Source: Fuerstiella sp. (GTDB lineage: Bacteria > Planctomycetota > Planctomycetia > Planctomycetales > Planctomycetaceae). Taken from it: a stretch of 64,000 nt of DNA. The stretch is taken from the NCBI GenBank assembly GCA_029245955.1, contig JAQWOH010000016.1, forward strand, positions 27,663-91,662, given 5' to 3'. Below, piece after piece: positions 17,264 to 26,725 of this stretch; within the stretch, counting starts at the first letter, position 1; each line of letters opens with the position of its first letter. The notes below the pieces were generated by a model, which saw only the letters and a program-made list of their open reading frames with translations, was not told where the DNA came from and did not search any database. The translations under genes and the position numbers were made by a program.

Positions 17264-18682
17264 TCAGGGTTTCTTCTTAACATCAAGGCAGAGCAGCCAG
17301 TCTTCGCTTCTTAGATAAAGCCGGCCGTTGGAAAGCACGGGCGCTGCCCACGCCGGATATCCAATCTCATCAAACGAAATTCGGCAGTCTTCTTTGAATT
17401 CCTGATCGTTGACATGCACCACAGCCAGAGTCCCGCGTTCTCCCAGCACGATGAATTTCTTACCCACCCTGATGAGCGATCCTCTGCCATAGTACGGAAA
17501 CGGCACGGGTTTGCCTGTCACAGTGTTGACAATTCTTCCGGTCTCACGATCTCTGCTCAGTTCGCGGACATTGCCGTTGAACCCCGTGGTCTTCCAGGCG
17601 ACGGCTCCGCTCTTTGCGTCAATACAGCGCAATTCCCCCTCATTTTCGTGCCGACCGCTGAAGCCATAAATGAATCCGTCGACGTAGATCGGCGTGGACC
17701 AGTGAGCGAGCATGTTCTCTGTATCTCGCCACAGCTCCGTGTAGGACTTGCCGTCAGCCTTCACCTGCAGCATGGCGGAACCCTGTTCATAGGCGGCGGT
17801 CAGGAAGATGCGATCACCAATCACGAGCGGGCGAGCCGCGTTGACCGAATCCCCGATTTTCGGACGGAACCAGTACTTGAAATTCACTGCCCCTGTCTGC
17901 GGATTCAGCGATACGAGTCCCTGACGCATCAGACACAATAAATGTGCTTTGCCGTGAATCGTTGCAATCAACGGCGACGAGTAGCTGACGATTTTTTCCT
18001 CACCGGTCCATTCGTACGGTGTTCCTGCGTGAGCATCAATGACGCCGTCCCAGGTGTCCCTGCCTACGGCCTGCCACAGTATCTTACCGTCTTTCGTATT
18101 GAACGCGACGACGCCGGCGTTCGGCTGCCCTCCGACAAGGACAATCAGGCGGTCGCCATCAAGCACGGGCGAACAACCAACGCCAAAAAACCATTTCGGC
18201 AACTCGAACTGCTCCTGAAGATCATACTGCCAGACAACTGTACCATCCTTCATTCGCGTGCAGCACAGCAGGCCCTCTGCACCAAGTGTGTAGCATTGCT
18301 CTTCCGTCAGAACCGGTGAGCAACGAGGCCCGTTGTTGTAACCGTACGGGTCTGAAAATGTGCTCTTGTAGCTGTGCTCCCACAGTACCTCTCCGTTGGT
18401 TGCGGAACGACACGATACGATTTCCCTGTCGTCCTGCCGGTGATGCACGACCAACTGGTCGCCCAGAGCAGAGGGAGCGCTATAGCCGGTGCCGACCGGA
18501 TATTTCCAGAGGACATTCGGACCGGTTTCCGGCCACTTCAGCAGGATATTGGATTCACCAGAGTTGCCATCGTGTTGCGGTCCCAGAAACCAGGGCCAGT
18601 CTTCGGCGAAGCTGAGCGTGGAAAACGAAAGACAGCACGTGGCGGCGATGATTGAACGGGAGGTAAGGGGCGAGACGGGCAT
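17264..18682 (-). CDS. Secreted PQQ-like beta-propeller repeat protein (472 aa)
   Basis: A signal peptide ending at SFAED is followed by WPWFLGPQHDGNSGES, the opening seen in planctomycete PQQ-like proteins. Repeated blades follow, each with A-x(2)-x-G-K-x-x-W-type ends: NGEVLWEH, DGTVVWQY, DGKILWQA, TGAVNFKY, SGAVAWKT. The fold is that of BamB and quinoprotein dehydrogenases. The dehydrogenase active-site Cys pair and metal ligands were not recognised, so an enzyme function should not be assumed. The ATG at 18682 is the first in frame. It is divergent from the larger PQQ-like gene at 18976, about 290 bp away, and precedes DUF1080-ThuA by 85 bp on the same strand. Confidence 0.85.
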   Translation of the reverse strand: MPVSPLTSRSIIAATCCLSFSTLSFAEDWPWFLGPQHDGNSGESNILLKWPETGPNVLWKYPVGTGYSAPSALGDQLVVHHRQDDREIVSCRSATNGEVLWEHSYKSTFSDPYGYNNGPRCSPVLTEEQCYTLGAEGLLCCTRMKDGTVVWQYDLQEQFELPKWFFGVGCSPVLDGDRLIVLVGGQPNAGVVAFNTKDGKILWQAVGRDTWDGVIDAHAGTPYEWTGEEKIVSYSSPLIATIHGKAHLLCLMRQGLVSLNPQTGAVNFKYWFRPKIGDSVNAARPLVIGDRIFLTAAYEQGSAMLQVKADGKSYTELWRDTENMLAHWSTPIYVDGFIYGFSGRHENEGELRCIDAKSGAVAWKTTGFNGNVRELSRDRETGRIVNTVTGKPVPFPYYGRGSLIRVGKKFIVLGERGTLAVVHVNDQEFKEDCRISFDEIGYPAWAAPVLSNGRLYLRSEDWLLCLDVKKKP

Positions 18683-18975
18683 TGGGTCTTAAGGGTACGG
18701 TTTTGGGGAACTGCGAAAGTCGGGATTATCGCCGGGCGACGACCATTTGTACAGGAACTGCGGCAACAAGGATGCCGGCGTTCAGTCCGCCGTTTGCCGA
18801 TACACCGCAGGGTGACTTGCCCGCTCCGATTGATAATCTGAACGGTGAGGTTCATAATCGCTGTTGCAGGACTGGTGCGAGGCTGAGAAGGTCTGGGTCA
18901 CGTGCCGATGTCCTGCAGACTTCGCCGTCGGTGCATGGTTCAATCCACGATTCTTCAGCTGCGGGATGCGTTACG

Positions 18976-21960
18976 ATGTTAAAGTTACAGCGATGCGCGT
19001 GTTCCTTGTTCTTTGTCATCGTCACTGCGCCTTTGCTGGCGGCTGATCGAACAGTGGCGGAAGCAGTGTCTGCTGTCAATGGCCAACACGGTGTGGTGGC
19101 CGTGCTGGGCCTGCCGTCGGGCAAGGTCGGTTTTGTTACGGATCTCGCAGAACAGAGTGCACTGACTGTCTATTTTCAGTCATCGAATGTAAGCGAAGCC
19201 GCTCAGGTGCAGGCTGCCGCAGATGCAGCGGGCATGCTGGGAACGCGTGTGTTTGTGGATACCGGCGACCTGGGTGTGATTCATCTTTCGCACAACGTGG
19301 CGGATGCTGTGATTGTGGATGAAACTGTCTCGGAACAGACGTTGGACGCGGAAATTCGCCGCGTTATGAACCCGAACGCAACGGCACTGGTCGGCAACAG
19401 ACGGCTGAGCAAACCTGTTCCCGACGGAGCGGACGACTGGAGTCATCCATATCACGGACCGGACAACAATCCGCAGTCTGAGGATCAGCTGGTACGTGGA
19501 AACTTTCATACTCAGTTCATCGCCGAACCAAAGTTCAGTCCGATGCCGGAACAGAGTGTTGTTGCCGGTGGCCGAATCTACAAAGCCATGGGCCACATCG
19601 CTCACAAGACCAATCAGAATGAGATGCTCAACACTCTGTTGTGCATCAATGCGTACAACGGCACGATTCAGTGGCGGCGTCCGTTGACCGAAGGTTTTCT
19701 GATTCATCGAAATACGATGGTGGGTGCCAGCGATGCTTTGTACATGGGCGATCATGAATCATGCAAAGTGATTGACGGCGTGACCGGCGCGGTTCGACGT
19801 GAGATCAGAATTCCCGAAAAGATCAGTGATGGTCCGGTCTGGAAATGGATGGCCCTGCAGAATGATGTTCTGTTTGCGCTTGTCGGAAACGTGGAGGTGA
19901 AGGTGGAAACGATGCGGTCCGACAGGCCGGGGTTGGGCCACTGGCCGTGGGGCATGTGGAAGGGACACGACTATTCTGACCCTCGCACCGCCTTTGGACA
20001 TGGACGAACGCTGGTCGCCATTGACCGAAACAGCGGAGACATTCTGTGGCATTACCGTGATGAAGAATTTCTGGATGCTCGCGCGATCTGCATGAAGAAC
20101 GGCAGGATCTTCTGCTTCTGTGCAGAAAAGTTTCTGGCGTGCATTGATGCAGAAAACGGTAAGCTTCTCTGGAAAAATTCGGACGCGGATCTGCTGGAGG
20201 CAATCGGTCCCAATGAGAAAGCCCAGCATTACATCACGGGCTATGCGACAACATGTTACATCAAGTGCACTGACCGACACGTGTTTTTCGCGGGACCGCA
20301 GCGAAAGAAAACCGTGGTGGCGTCAGCAAAAGACGGTTCGCTGCAATGGACCAACGATGTCGGAAACCTGCAGCTTGTCCTCAGAAAAGACGCCGTTTTT
20401 GCTGCGGGTCCTCAGAAAACCAGCGGCATGCAGCTGGACTACGACACTGGCACAACAATCGCCAGTTTTCCCGCTCGTCGAGCGTGTACACGTGCGACCG
20501 GCTGTGCGGACAGCGTGTTCTTTCGTGCCACCGGTGGCACCGTGCGGCTGATGACCGACGACAATCGAGCGGAACATATCGCTCCCATGCGTCCGCCGTG
20601 CCAGGACGGCGTGCTTGTGTCGAATGGCCATTTGTACTGGGGACCATGGATGTGTGGCTGTCAGCTTTCGCTTTACGGCAACATTGGGTTGCGGCCCGTC
20701 GGTGACGAAACGATTCAACGTTCTGACAACGCGACCGTTGAAGCGCAGTCACTGGTGGTTCATTCCGATACCCGAGTATCAAATCGCCTGGCAGCGAGTG
20801 CGGATGACTGGCTGGCCTACCGCGGCGACAACGACCGCTCAGACAAAACGGCCGTTGAACTGCCCGCATCTGTCAGCCACTCGTGGACAGCGGACGTCGT
20901 CAACGGCGAACTGCCCACAGCGCCCGTGGCTGCAGGCGGGCTGGTATTCGTGGCCGACCGTACGGGTGTTATCAGGGCATTTGATGTTCGTGGGCAGCAG
21001 AAGTGGAAATCGTATGCAAACGGCCCGGTCTATTATCCACCGTCTGTTGCGAACGACCGACTGTTTGTTGGATCGGCGGATGGACGTGTGTACGCATTCG
21101 AGGCCGTGACGGGGCGGTTGTTGTGGACATTCCGCGTTGCTCCGCAGGACCGACGGATCCCTGTGTTCGGAAAACTTGTATCTCGCTGGCCAGTCGCTGG
21201 CGGAGTCGTGGTTCATGAAGGCACCGTCTATGCCGCTGCCGGCATTACGCATTACGACGGCACGTATATCGCAGCACTGGACGCCGTTACCGGAAAATTG
21301 AAGGCTCGAAACGACGACTCGGGGCTCCTGTCGCAGGCAGTAAACAGCGGTGTCAGCATGCAGGGCAACCTCATGATTGCGGATAATGAACTCCGGTTTT
21401 CGGGTGGTGGCGTCTATGAGACCGCTCGTTATGACCTCACGACACTGGAATGCAGAAATGAACCGACACACCAGGTGACTTCACAGTTTCGGACGGCGTT
21501 TTATCCCTGGTACCCTGCTTACGGCAAGTATGTGTCGCTGGAGCACAAGTGTGGCGATGGAAACACTCTGTGCCACGATGCCAGCTACGAAGGCAGCATG
21601 TTTGGCAACCTCGGTCTGGAAACTCCATTGCCGGAGGGCGCCCAGGGAATCACGAAGGACGTGGCGCGTGAATTTCTTCGTCGACGCGGCAAAGGGGCGG
21701 CTGCTCCTAAACATGTCTGGCGAGACAGCCTGAACCGGCGTTTTACCAGCTTCGTTGTCACAAAACATCGTCTGCTGGCGACGGGCCACGCTGACCAGAG
21801 GCCGGAGAAACCATTTCTTGTGGCGATCAACATCGCAGATGGTACCGATGTGTGGACAAAACATCTGCCGGCAGATGCCGTAAAGGGAGGTACCGCGGTT
21901 GATGCGGCCGGCCGCGTTTTTGTGACACTTGAAAATGGTCAGCTGATGTGTTTTCAGTAA
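18976..21960 (+). CDS. Large secreted PQQ-like beta-propeller protein with N-terminal Rossmann-like region (994 aa)
   Basis: The ATG at 18976 begins a signal peptide (CACSLFFVIVTAPLLAAD). The open frame reaches back to 18682, but that extension lacks signal character. Residues about 30-135 alternate strands and helices (VAVLGLPSGKVGFVTDLAEQ, then AAADAAGMLGTRVFVDTGDL), resembling a Rossmann or methyltransferase-like fold without a clear SAM motif. The rest is PQQ-like propeller with blade signatures such as NGTIQWRR, SGDILWHY, NGKLLWKN, DGSLQWTN and TGRLLWTF, perhaps two propellers. HPYHGPDNNPQSEDQ precedes the first. The biochemical activity is unknown. There is no good SD, which is common among its neighbours. 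It ends 64 bp before the convergent acpS gene. Confidence 0.85.
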   Translation: MLKLQRCACSLFFVIVTAPLLAADRTVAEAVSAVNGQHGVVAVLGLPSGKVGFVTDLAEQSALTVYFQSSNVSEAAQVQAAADAAGMLGTRVFVDTGDLGVIHLSHNVADAVIVDETVSEQTLDAEIRRVMNPNATALVGNRRLSKPVPDGADDWSHPYHGPDNNPQSEDQLVRGNFHTQFIAEPKFSPMPEQSVVAGGRIYKAMGHIAHKTNQNEMLNTLLCINAYNGTIQWRRPLTEGFLIHRNTMVGASDALYMGDHESCKVIDGVTGAVRREIRIPEKISDGPVWKWMALQNDVLFALVGNVEVKVETMRSDRPGLGHWPWGMWKGHDYSDPRTAFGHGRTLVAIDRNSGDILWHYRDEEFLDARAICMKNGRIFCFCAEKFLACIDAENGKLLWKNSDADLLEAIGPNEKAQHYITGYATTCYIKCTDRHVFFAGPQRKKTVVASAKDGSLQWTNDVGNLQLVLRKDAVFAAGPQKTSGMQLDYDTGTTIASFPARRACTRATGCADSVFFRATGGTVRLMTDDNRAEHIAPMRPPCQDGVLVSNGHLYWGPWMCGCQLSLYGNIGLRPVGDETIQRSDNATVEAQSLVVHSDTRVSNRLAASADDWLAYRGDNDRSDKTAVELPASVSHSWTADVVNGELPTAPVAAGGLVFVADRTGVIRAFDVRGQQKWKSYANGPVYYPPSVANDRLFVGSADGRVYAFEAVTGRLLWTFRVAPQDRRIPVFGKLVSRWPVAGGVVVHEGTVYAAAGITHYDGTYIAALDAVTGKLKARNDDSGLLSQAVNSGVSMQGNLMIADNELRFSGGGVYETARYDLTTLECRNEPTHQVTSQFRTAFYPWYPAYGKYVSLEHKCGDGNTLCHDASYEGSMFGNLGLETPLPEGAQGITKDVAREFLRRRGKGAAAPKHVWRDSLNRRFTSFVVTKHRLLATGHADQRPEKPFLVAINIADGTDVWTKHLPADAVKGGTAVDAAGRVFVTLENGQLMCFQ

Positions 21961-22024
21961 GACGCTGTGGTCGGCGGACTGGATACTTCGCGTCTCGGGT
22001 TTGTCTGCCGTTTCGAGCCGATTG

Positions 22025-22399
22025 TTACATTCCCACGGCTGTAGCGGTGGCGTACAGCTTCGCGTGTGAAATCGTAATCAGGACACTGACGATGCCCATG
22101 CCGGCAGCAATCTCCTGAGCACCGCCGGACAGTTGTATGAATGGCTGTCCGCTTTCCAGAGGCAGGACTTCGATATCGTGAAAGGTGATACCTTTCACGA
22201 AGCCTGTGCCCAGAGCTTTTACGACAGCTTCTTTGGCCGCCCATCTGCCGGCAAATCGCACGGCGGCATCACGATGTCTGTCGGCGTACGCAATTTCATC
22301 CGACGTGAAACAACGCTTCAGAAATGACTCGCCGTGCCGCTCGATCATCGCACGAATACGCTCGATTTCAACAATGTCTGTTCCGAGGCCGATAATCAT
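22025..22399 (-). CDS. acpS: Holo-[acyl-carrier-protein] synthase
   Basis: AcpS transfers 4'-phosphopantetheine from CoA to a serine of acyl carrier protein, activating fatty-acid synthesis. The 124-residue sequence matches the family throughout. The N-terminal metal-binding block is MIIGLGTDIVEIERI (Asp8). The central block is RFAGRWAAKEAVVKALGTG with the catalytic Glu-Lys region, and the C-terminal strand is VSVLITISHAKLYATA. The ATG at 22399 gives the canonical start. A TTG at 22411 would add only four residues and is less likely. It is divergent from ddl, whose start lies 185 bp away. Confidence 0.96.
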   Translation of the reverse strand: MIIGLGTDIVEIERIRAMIERHGESFLKRCFTSDEIAYADRHRDAAVRFAGRWAAKEAVVKALGTGFVKGITFHDIEVLPLESGQPFIQLSGGAQEIAAGMGIVSVLITISHAKLYATATAVGM

Positions 22400-22583
22400 A
22401 GGGAAAACCAAATACTGACTGAAAGTGAATCGAACAGTTCCGGACGTGAAATATCAAGAGGCATTGGCCGATTTGCACTTGACGGTTTATGTTAGTACGT
22501 CAACGATGAATTAGTGAACACACGGCGTTTCCCTCTGTCGAAAAGACAAAGACTTCCGCCAAAACACAATCACTGGATCCCGA

Positions 22584-23489
22584 TTGCTTAGAATTCTGGT
22601 ATTGGCAGGTGGAACGTCAGCCGAACGTGATGTCAGCCTTGAAAGTGGACGTTGCGTGGCTGCCGCCCTGCGCAGCGATGACAATCACGTTGATGTCATT
22701 GATCCACGCGATCTTGACGTCGGATCACTGCAGCGGGATCGATGGGATGTGGTCGTGCCGGTGGTTCACGGTACAGGGGGCGAGGACGGCGTGCTGCAGC
22801 GTCAACTGATCGACGTCGGCATTCCGTACATCGGCAGTTCTCCGGCGGCCTCTGAGCTGACGTTCGATAAGATCCGCACCCAGCGCCTGCTCCGCGAGGC
22901 TGACATCGTCGTTCCTGACGGGATCGTCGTCCACAGTCGGCATACTATGAGTCAGAACATCGCGACGGTGGCCCAATTCGGCGGACAGGTTGTAACAAAG
23001 CCATCATGCCAGGGGTCCAGCATCGGCATCAGTATTGTGCAACAGTCGTCAGGTGTGGAAGCCGCCCTGTCACTTGCATTTCAGTATGATAATGAATGCC
23101 TGGTGGAACGTTTTATCCCAGGTCGAGAAGTGACGGTGCCCGTGGTCGACGGTCTTGCACTGCCACCGCTCGAGATTCAACCGGCATTGCAGTGGTATGA
23201 CTATCAGTCTAAGTACGCTGATGAACGCACGAAATATCGCGATGGCTCTGAAGACCTGCCGGCATCGTTGCTGAATATCGCCGTGGACGCCTGCGATATT
23301 TGTGACGTTACCGGCATCGCCCGTGTTGATTTCCGACTGGACGAGCAGGATCAGCCATGGTTGCTTGAGGTCAATACCGTGCCCGGCATGACGGCTCACA
23401 GTCTTGTCCCGAAATCGGCTGCTGCGGCTGGAATTTCGCTGGCAGAACTTTGTCGGCAGGTGATCACAGCTCGTCTCGGGAAACGGTGA
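22584..23489 (+). CDS. ddl: D-alanine--D-alanine ligase
   Basis: An ATP-grasp enzyme that makes D-Ala-D-Ala for peptidoglycan, fitting the view that planctomycetes have a peptidoglycan wall. The N-terminus is LRILVLAGGTSAERDVSLES. HGTGGEDGVLQ, the PYIGSSPAASELTFDKIRT block and the final metal and substrate block LEVNTVPGMTAHSLVPKSA are all present. The length of 301 is normal. The start is probably the TTG at 22584, because no ATG lies upstream of LRILVLAGG in frame. It is divergent from acpS. Confidence 0.95.
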   Translation: MLRILVLAGGTSAERDVSLESGRCVAAALRSDDNHVDVIDPRDLDVGSLQRDRWDVVVPVVHGTGGEDGVLQRQLIDVGIPYIGSSPAASELTFDKIRTQRLLREADIVVPDGIVVHSRHTMSQNIATVAQFGGQVVTKPSCQGSSIGISIVQQSSGVEAALSLAFQYDNECLVERFIPGREVTVPVVDGLALPPLEIQPALQWYDYQSKYADERTKYRDGSEDLPASLLNIAVDACDICDVTGIARVDFRLDEQDQPWLLEVNTVPGMTAHSLVPKSAAAAGISLAELCRQVITARLGKR

Positions 23490-23582
23490 AAAAAACAGCA
23501 CGCGGAGCGCGCTGTGATGGTCCCTGGCAATTACGTGATCAGCTGCGACGGCGCAGATTACTGCGTGATGAGTGGAGGCAGA

Positions 23583-23623
23583 CACTTAAGTGAAGTCTGG
23601 CCGAGGCCGCCGGAATTCCGGCG
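23583..23623. promoter_or_regulatory. Two perfect palindromes upstream of the Gfo/Idh gene
   Basis: CACTTAAGTG (23583-23592) and CGCCGGAATTCCGGCG (23608-23623) are perfect palindromes, lying 117-158 bp before the oxidoreductase start. They could be operators or transcribed hairpins. A TTGACA box follows at 23704-23709, without a good -10. The functional reading is only a suggestion. Confidence 0.3.
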
Positions 23624-23740
23624 TTTCCCGATGTCTGCCCGCGTTCGCGGCGCTGGTGGTTGAATCCAGGGCGGGCATTCGCTGTACTATCGCAACCATA
23701 TCTTTGACATTCGTTACTGCACGGACCATCAGGAGTCAAT

Positions 23741-25120
23741 ATGCTCAGTCATCCAACCAACACACGACGCGATTTTCTGAAGACGAGTTCAGCCGGTGCC
23801 GCTGCACTGGGTGTGCCGTTGTTCTGGAATCGACGGGCTCATGCGGGGCAGGACGCGAATGACAGAAAGACGGTCGCATCTGTCGGAGTCGGTGGCAGCC
23901 GTGGCCGCTACAGTCGCGGTGGTTCGATCGCCATGCAGGCGGCAAGACTCGGGCAGACGGTCGCTGTCTGCGATGTGGACACGCGGCACAACAACGAATT
24001 CAACGGGAAATTTGACAGTCAGCTGCAGATGTTCACTGACTATCGGGAAATGCTTGACAAGGTTAAGCCCAATATAGTGACCATCGGTACTCCGGATCAC
24101 TGGCACGTGCCGATTGCCATTGCAGCACTGCGTTCAGGTGCGGACGTCTATTGTGAAAAGCCTCTCACGCTGACAATCGATGAAGGGATTCAGATTGGCA
24201 AAGTGGTGGCCGAAACCGGCAAGGTCTTTCAGGTTGGAACGCAGCAGCGGTCGGAAAATGACCGCAAATTTCTGCAGGCAGTCGCCATGGTTCACGAGGG
24301 AGTCATCGGCGACAATGTGACCGCCCACGTCGCAATCGGCGGTGTGGCAAAAGGAGGCCCTTTTGAGGCCACGATGGCGCCGAAAGATCTGGACTGGGAT
24401 ATGTGGCTCGGGCCGGCACCAGAAGCTCTGTACATGGAAGAACGACGCAAAATGTTCCGTTGGTTCGCTGAGTATTCCGGAGGAAAAATGACCGACTGGG
24501 GAGCTCATCACATCGACATCGCAACCTGGGCGCTGGGCAAACAGGACACCGGGCCGGTCAAGGTCAGTGGCACGGGACAGTTCCCGCCGTGTGTCCCGGA
24601 TAACTTCGATTTCGTGAAATGGTTCGCTGGGGAAGCTCACCTTCCGAATGCTTTCAATTCTGCCATGAACTTCAATCTGAAGCTGGAGTACGCGGATGGC
24701 CTGGTGATGACTGTCCATGACAAGTACGTTTCTGAAGACGGCAAGACTGAGTTTCCGAACGGAATTCTGTTTGAAGGCTCCAAAGGTCGCTTTTTCGTTA
24801 ACCGGGGTAAATTGACAGGGAAGCCGGTCGAAGAACTGACCGACGCGGATATGAAGAGGATTGACGACCGAATCGTGGAACTGTACGGCGGTGAGCCGAC
24901 CGGCCACATGCAGAACTTTTTCGACTGTGTCGAGAGCCGCAAGAATCCCGTTTCGGACGTATTCACGCATCACCGCACGATGACTTCCTGCCACATGTGC
25001 AACATCACGCTGATGCTGGGGCGGGAACTTAATTGGGATCCGAAAACACAGGAATTCATCGGAGACGATCAGGCCAACGCGCTGAAGACGCGACCACAGC
25101 GACCAGGTTATACGTCGTAA
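23741..25120 (+). CDS. Tat-exported Gfo/Idh/MocA-family oxidoreductase
   Basis: A Tat signal (NTRRDFLKTSSAGAAALGVP) is followed by the NAD(P)-binding Rossmann half. It contains SVGVGGSRGRY, TIGTPDHWHVPIAIAALRSG and the family hallmark YCEKPLT. The C-terminal sheet domain contains GGKMTDWGAHHIDIATWALG. These enzymes oxidise or reduce sugars, inositols or related alcohols. Exported versions are very common in planctomycetes, and their substrates are mostly unknown. AGGAG 7 nt before the ATG at 23741 supports the start. A strong symmetric hairpin follows the stop, between this gene and the convergent PTPS-like gene. Confidence 0.92.
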   Translation: MLSHPTNTRRDFLKTSSAGAAALGVPLFWNRRAHAGQDANDRKTVASVGVGGSRGRYSRGGSIAMQAARLGQTVAVCDVDTRHNNEFNGKFDSQLQMFTDYREMLDKVKPNIVTIGTPDHWHVPIAIAALRSGADVYCEKPLTLTIDEGIQIGKVVAETGKVFQVGTQQRSENDRKFLQAVAMVHEGVIGDNVTAHVAIGGVAKGGPFEATMAPKDLDWDMWLGPAPEALYMEERRKMFRWFAEYSGGKMTDWGAHHIDIATWALGKQDTGPVKVSGTGQFPPCVPDNFDFVKWFAGEAHLPNAFNSAMNFNLKLEYADGLVMTVHDKYVSEDGKTEFPNGILFEGSKGRFFVNRGKLTGKPVEELTDADMKRIDDRIVELYGGEPTGHMQNFFDCVESRKNPVSDVFTHHRTMTSCHMCNITLMLGRELNWDPKTQEFIGDDQANALKTRPQRPGYTS

Positions 25121-25150
25121 CGATCATTGGATCGTTGTGTGCTGTTCACT

Positions 25151-25176
25151 CGTTCCCGGGTCGCAGCCCGGGAACG
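25151..25176. terminator. Perfect 10-bp inverted repeat between convergent genes
   Basis: CGTTCCCGGG, TCGCAG, CCCGGGAACG forms a 10-bp perfect stem with a 6-nt loop, followed on the plus strand by CACTTTTC. It lies between two convergent genes, so a bidirectional terminator is the simplest reading. The T-run is poor. Similar GTTCCCGGG palindromes occur as dispersed repeats in bacterial genomes, so a REP-like element is an alternative. Confidence 0.5.
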
Positions 25177-25293
25177 CACTTTTCTGTATCACTGTTTTGC
25201 CCTGTTGCGCAGTATACACGTTTTGCACGCTGATCTTCAGAATTTTGCTTCACAGAGCAGACGCTGCGACACGAACATGGCCGCGTGGATCCA

Positions 25294-25797
25294 TCATGCA
25301 GGGCGCAGCGACAGTCGCACCGTAGCCCACTGTCCGAAGTTTTCCTCCACGCTCACTCGTAGTTCCTGCAGTTCCGCACGTGACTGCATGTCGCAGTCGG
25401 TGATCAGGCGATGACCGATCCATCGGGCGATTAGCTCTGCAGTAGTGTTTTCAACTGGTAGTATGCAACAATCCTCCGCCGGAAACACCCACCGTCGGTC
25501 TTCGAACTTCGCCGTGACTTCCTTACCGTCATCCGACGTTGCAACGGCAATGGTCTGATGTCGCTGTGGTAACAGAACCTGGTGATCGAGCTTCCCCACC
25601 AGTTTCAGGCAGGCATCACGAAGCGCAATAAAATCGAAGACATAGAAGTTGTCGTCCAGCGCGCCGGCGACCGTCACATCCAGTCGCCAGTTATGTCCAT
25701 GCAGTCGTTCACAGACGTTGCCATTAAATGTGATGAAATGCGCGGCACTGAACACCAGTGAATCTTTGGTGACTCTTGCTTCGAAGGATTCGTTCAT
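25294..25797 (-). CDS. 6-pyruvoyl-tetrahydropterin synthase / QueD-family protein
   Basis: The protein shows the family's zinc site: a first His in FSAAHF, then the pair in CERLHGHNW, with the catalytic-type Cys four residues before the first His of HGH. Further conserved positions are DFIALRD, LDHQVLL and ENTTAELIA. Members convert dihydroneopterin triphosphate to 6-pyruvoyl- or 6-carboxy-tetrahydropterin (queuosine or pterin pathways). At 167 residues it is longer than QueD, with an insertion around residues 90-110. The ATG at 25797 lies 6 bp after the stop of the CitG-like gene, indicating an operon. That pairing hints at a methanopterin-type C1 cofactor route rather than queuosine, but this is inference. 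Confidence 0.85.
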   Translation of the reverse strand: MNESFEARVTKDSLVFSAAHFITFNGNVCERLHGHNWRLDVTVAGALDDNFYVFDFIALRDACLKLVGKLDHQVLLPQRHQTIAVATSDDGKEVTAKFEDRRWVFPAEDCCILPVENTTAELIARWIGHRLITDCDMQSRAELQELRVSVEENFGQWATVRLSLRPA

Positions 25798-25803
25798 GAC
25801 TTA

Positions 25804-26679
25804 TTACTGCGCAAACTGAAATTGCCCTTCGGGATCAATCAGGCCGTCACCGTTTCGCAGTGCCACAAACAGTGTTGCTGCGATCAGGTCGGCCGTGGTA
25901 CCCGGATTTCGACGATTCCCGTCAGACCGTAAGAAACGGTCCAGCCTTTGATACGCGGCCTCACCACCCGTTCGATCCGGCCATCCCGCCGTCAGCACCG
26001 CATCGGCCATCACTCTGACCGTCATGTCGATTTCGCCACCACATTTTCGACGGATCAGCGAATCACCATAGCGAGCGAGCAGGTGAGTGGCCAGCCATCC
26101 GATTCGGCGTCTGCTGTGCGCCACGGATTCTTCTGCGTCATGTAACAGCGGCAGACACACGTCCAGAATCTCTGAAAATCCATTGGCATACTGTGCCGCC
26201 ACCATATCTCGTTCGGCAGCCAGACTCATGCAGAAACGAAGATCTCGACTTGGCGTTGCACTTACGTCTTCCTCTTCCGCGACGCCGATTCCCCCGGGAC
26301 CTGCCGTTCGGATTGCCTCGTACGCAAACCTGGCGTCCTCTACGGTGAGTGCAGACAGGACCTCTCCAATGCCGGCTGAAACTGATAGATTCTCGGGTAC
26401 CGCTGCCAGTGGAGTGAGCAACAGTACAATTCCCAGATTGGTGTTGCGCTTTACTGCTGTTTGAGTCGCGGTGACGGCCTCGCAGATCGTCCTGCCAACG
26501 CCTCCCGTGCCAGCGGTGGACAGAATGGGGCCGATAATGGCCGCCGACTGCAAGAACTGCTGGCACGCGACATCATCGAACCTGTGAGCAGGAGTGACGT
26601 TACCGGGCTTTTCGGCACTGACTTCCGCGACACACGCCAGCCGTATCCATTCGCCGACGCGTGATTCCCAGTCCGACAT
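25804..26679 (-). CDS. CitG/MdcB-like triphosphoribosyl-dephospho-CoA synthase family protein
   Basis: The sequence fits the CitG/MdcB family: EVSAEKPGNVTPAHRFDD near the start, GTGGVGRT, the NTNLGIVLLLTPLA motif, and RRNPGTTADLIAATLFVALRNG at the end. In citrate or malonate lyase systems the enzyme makes the prosthetic-group precursor, but no lyase genes are present here. Stand-alone relatives occur in archaea and in bacteria that use tetrahydromethanopterin, including planctomycetes. A role in pterin or C1 cofactor metabolism with the PTPS-like gene 6 bp downstream is a reasonable guess. The ATG at 26679 follows GAAGGTG and is preferred to the GTG at 26688. HtrA lies 46 bp upstream on the same strand. 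Confidence 0.8.
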   Translation of the reverse strand: MSDWESRVGEWIRLACVAEVSAEKPGNVTPAHRFDDVACQQFLQSAAIIGPILSTAGTGGVGRTICEAVTATQTAVKRNTNLGIVLLLTPLAAVPENLSVSAGIGEVLSALTVEDARFAYEAIRTAGPGGIGVAEEEDVSATPSRDLRFCMSLAAERDMVAAQYANGFSEILDVCLPLLHDAEESVAHSRRRIGWLATHLLARYGDSLIRRKCGGEIDMTVRVMADAVLTAGWPDRTGGEAAYQRLDRFLRSDGNRRNPGTTADLIAATLFVALRNGDGLIDPEGQFQFAQ

Positions 26680-26725
26680 ACGAGGCACCTTCGAGACGAA
26701 TTATGGCTGTCATAGCTGCCACAAG

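Noticed and set aside
23492..23515. GC-rich hairpin with a T-run on the minus strand
   Set aside because: The T-run lies on the strand that carries no gene here, so a terminator role makes no sense; the stem also has a mismatch.
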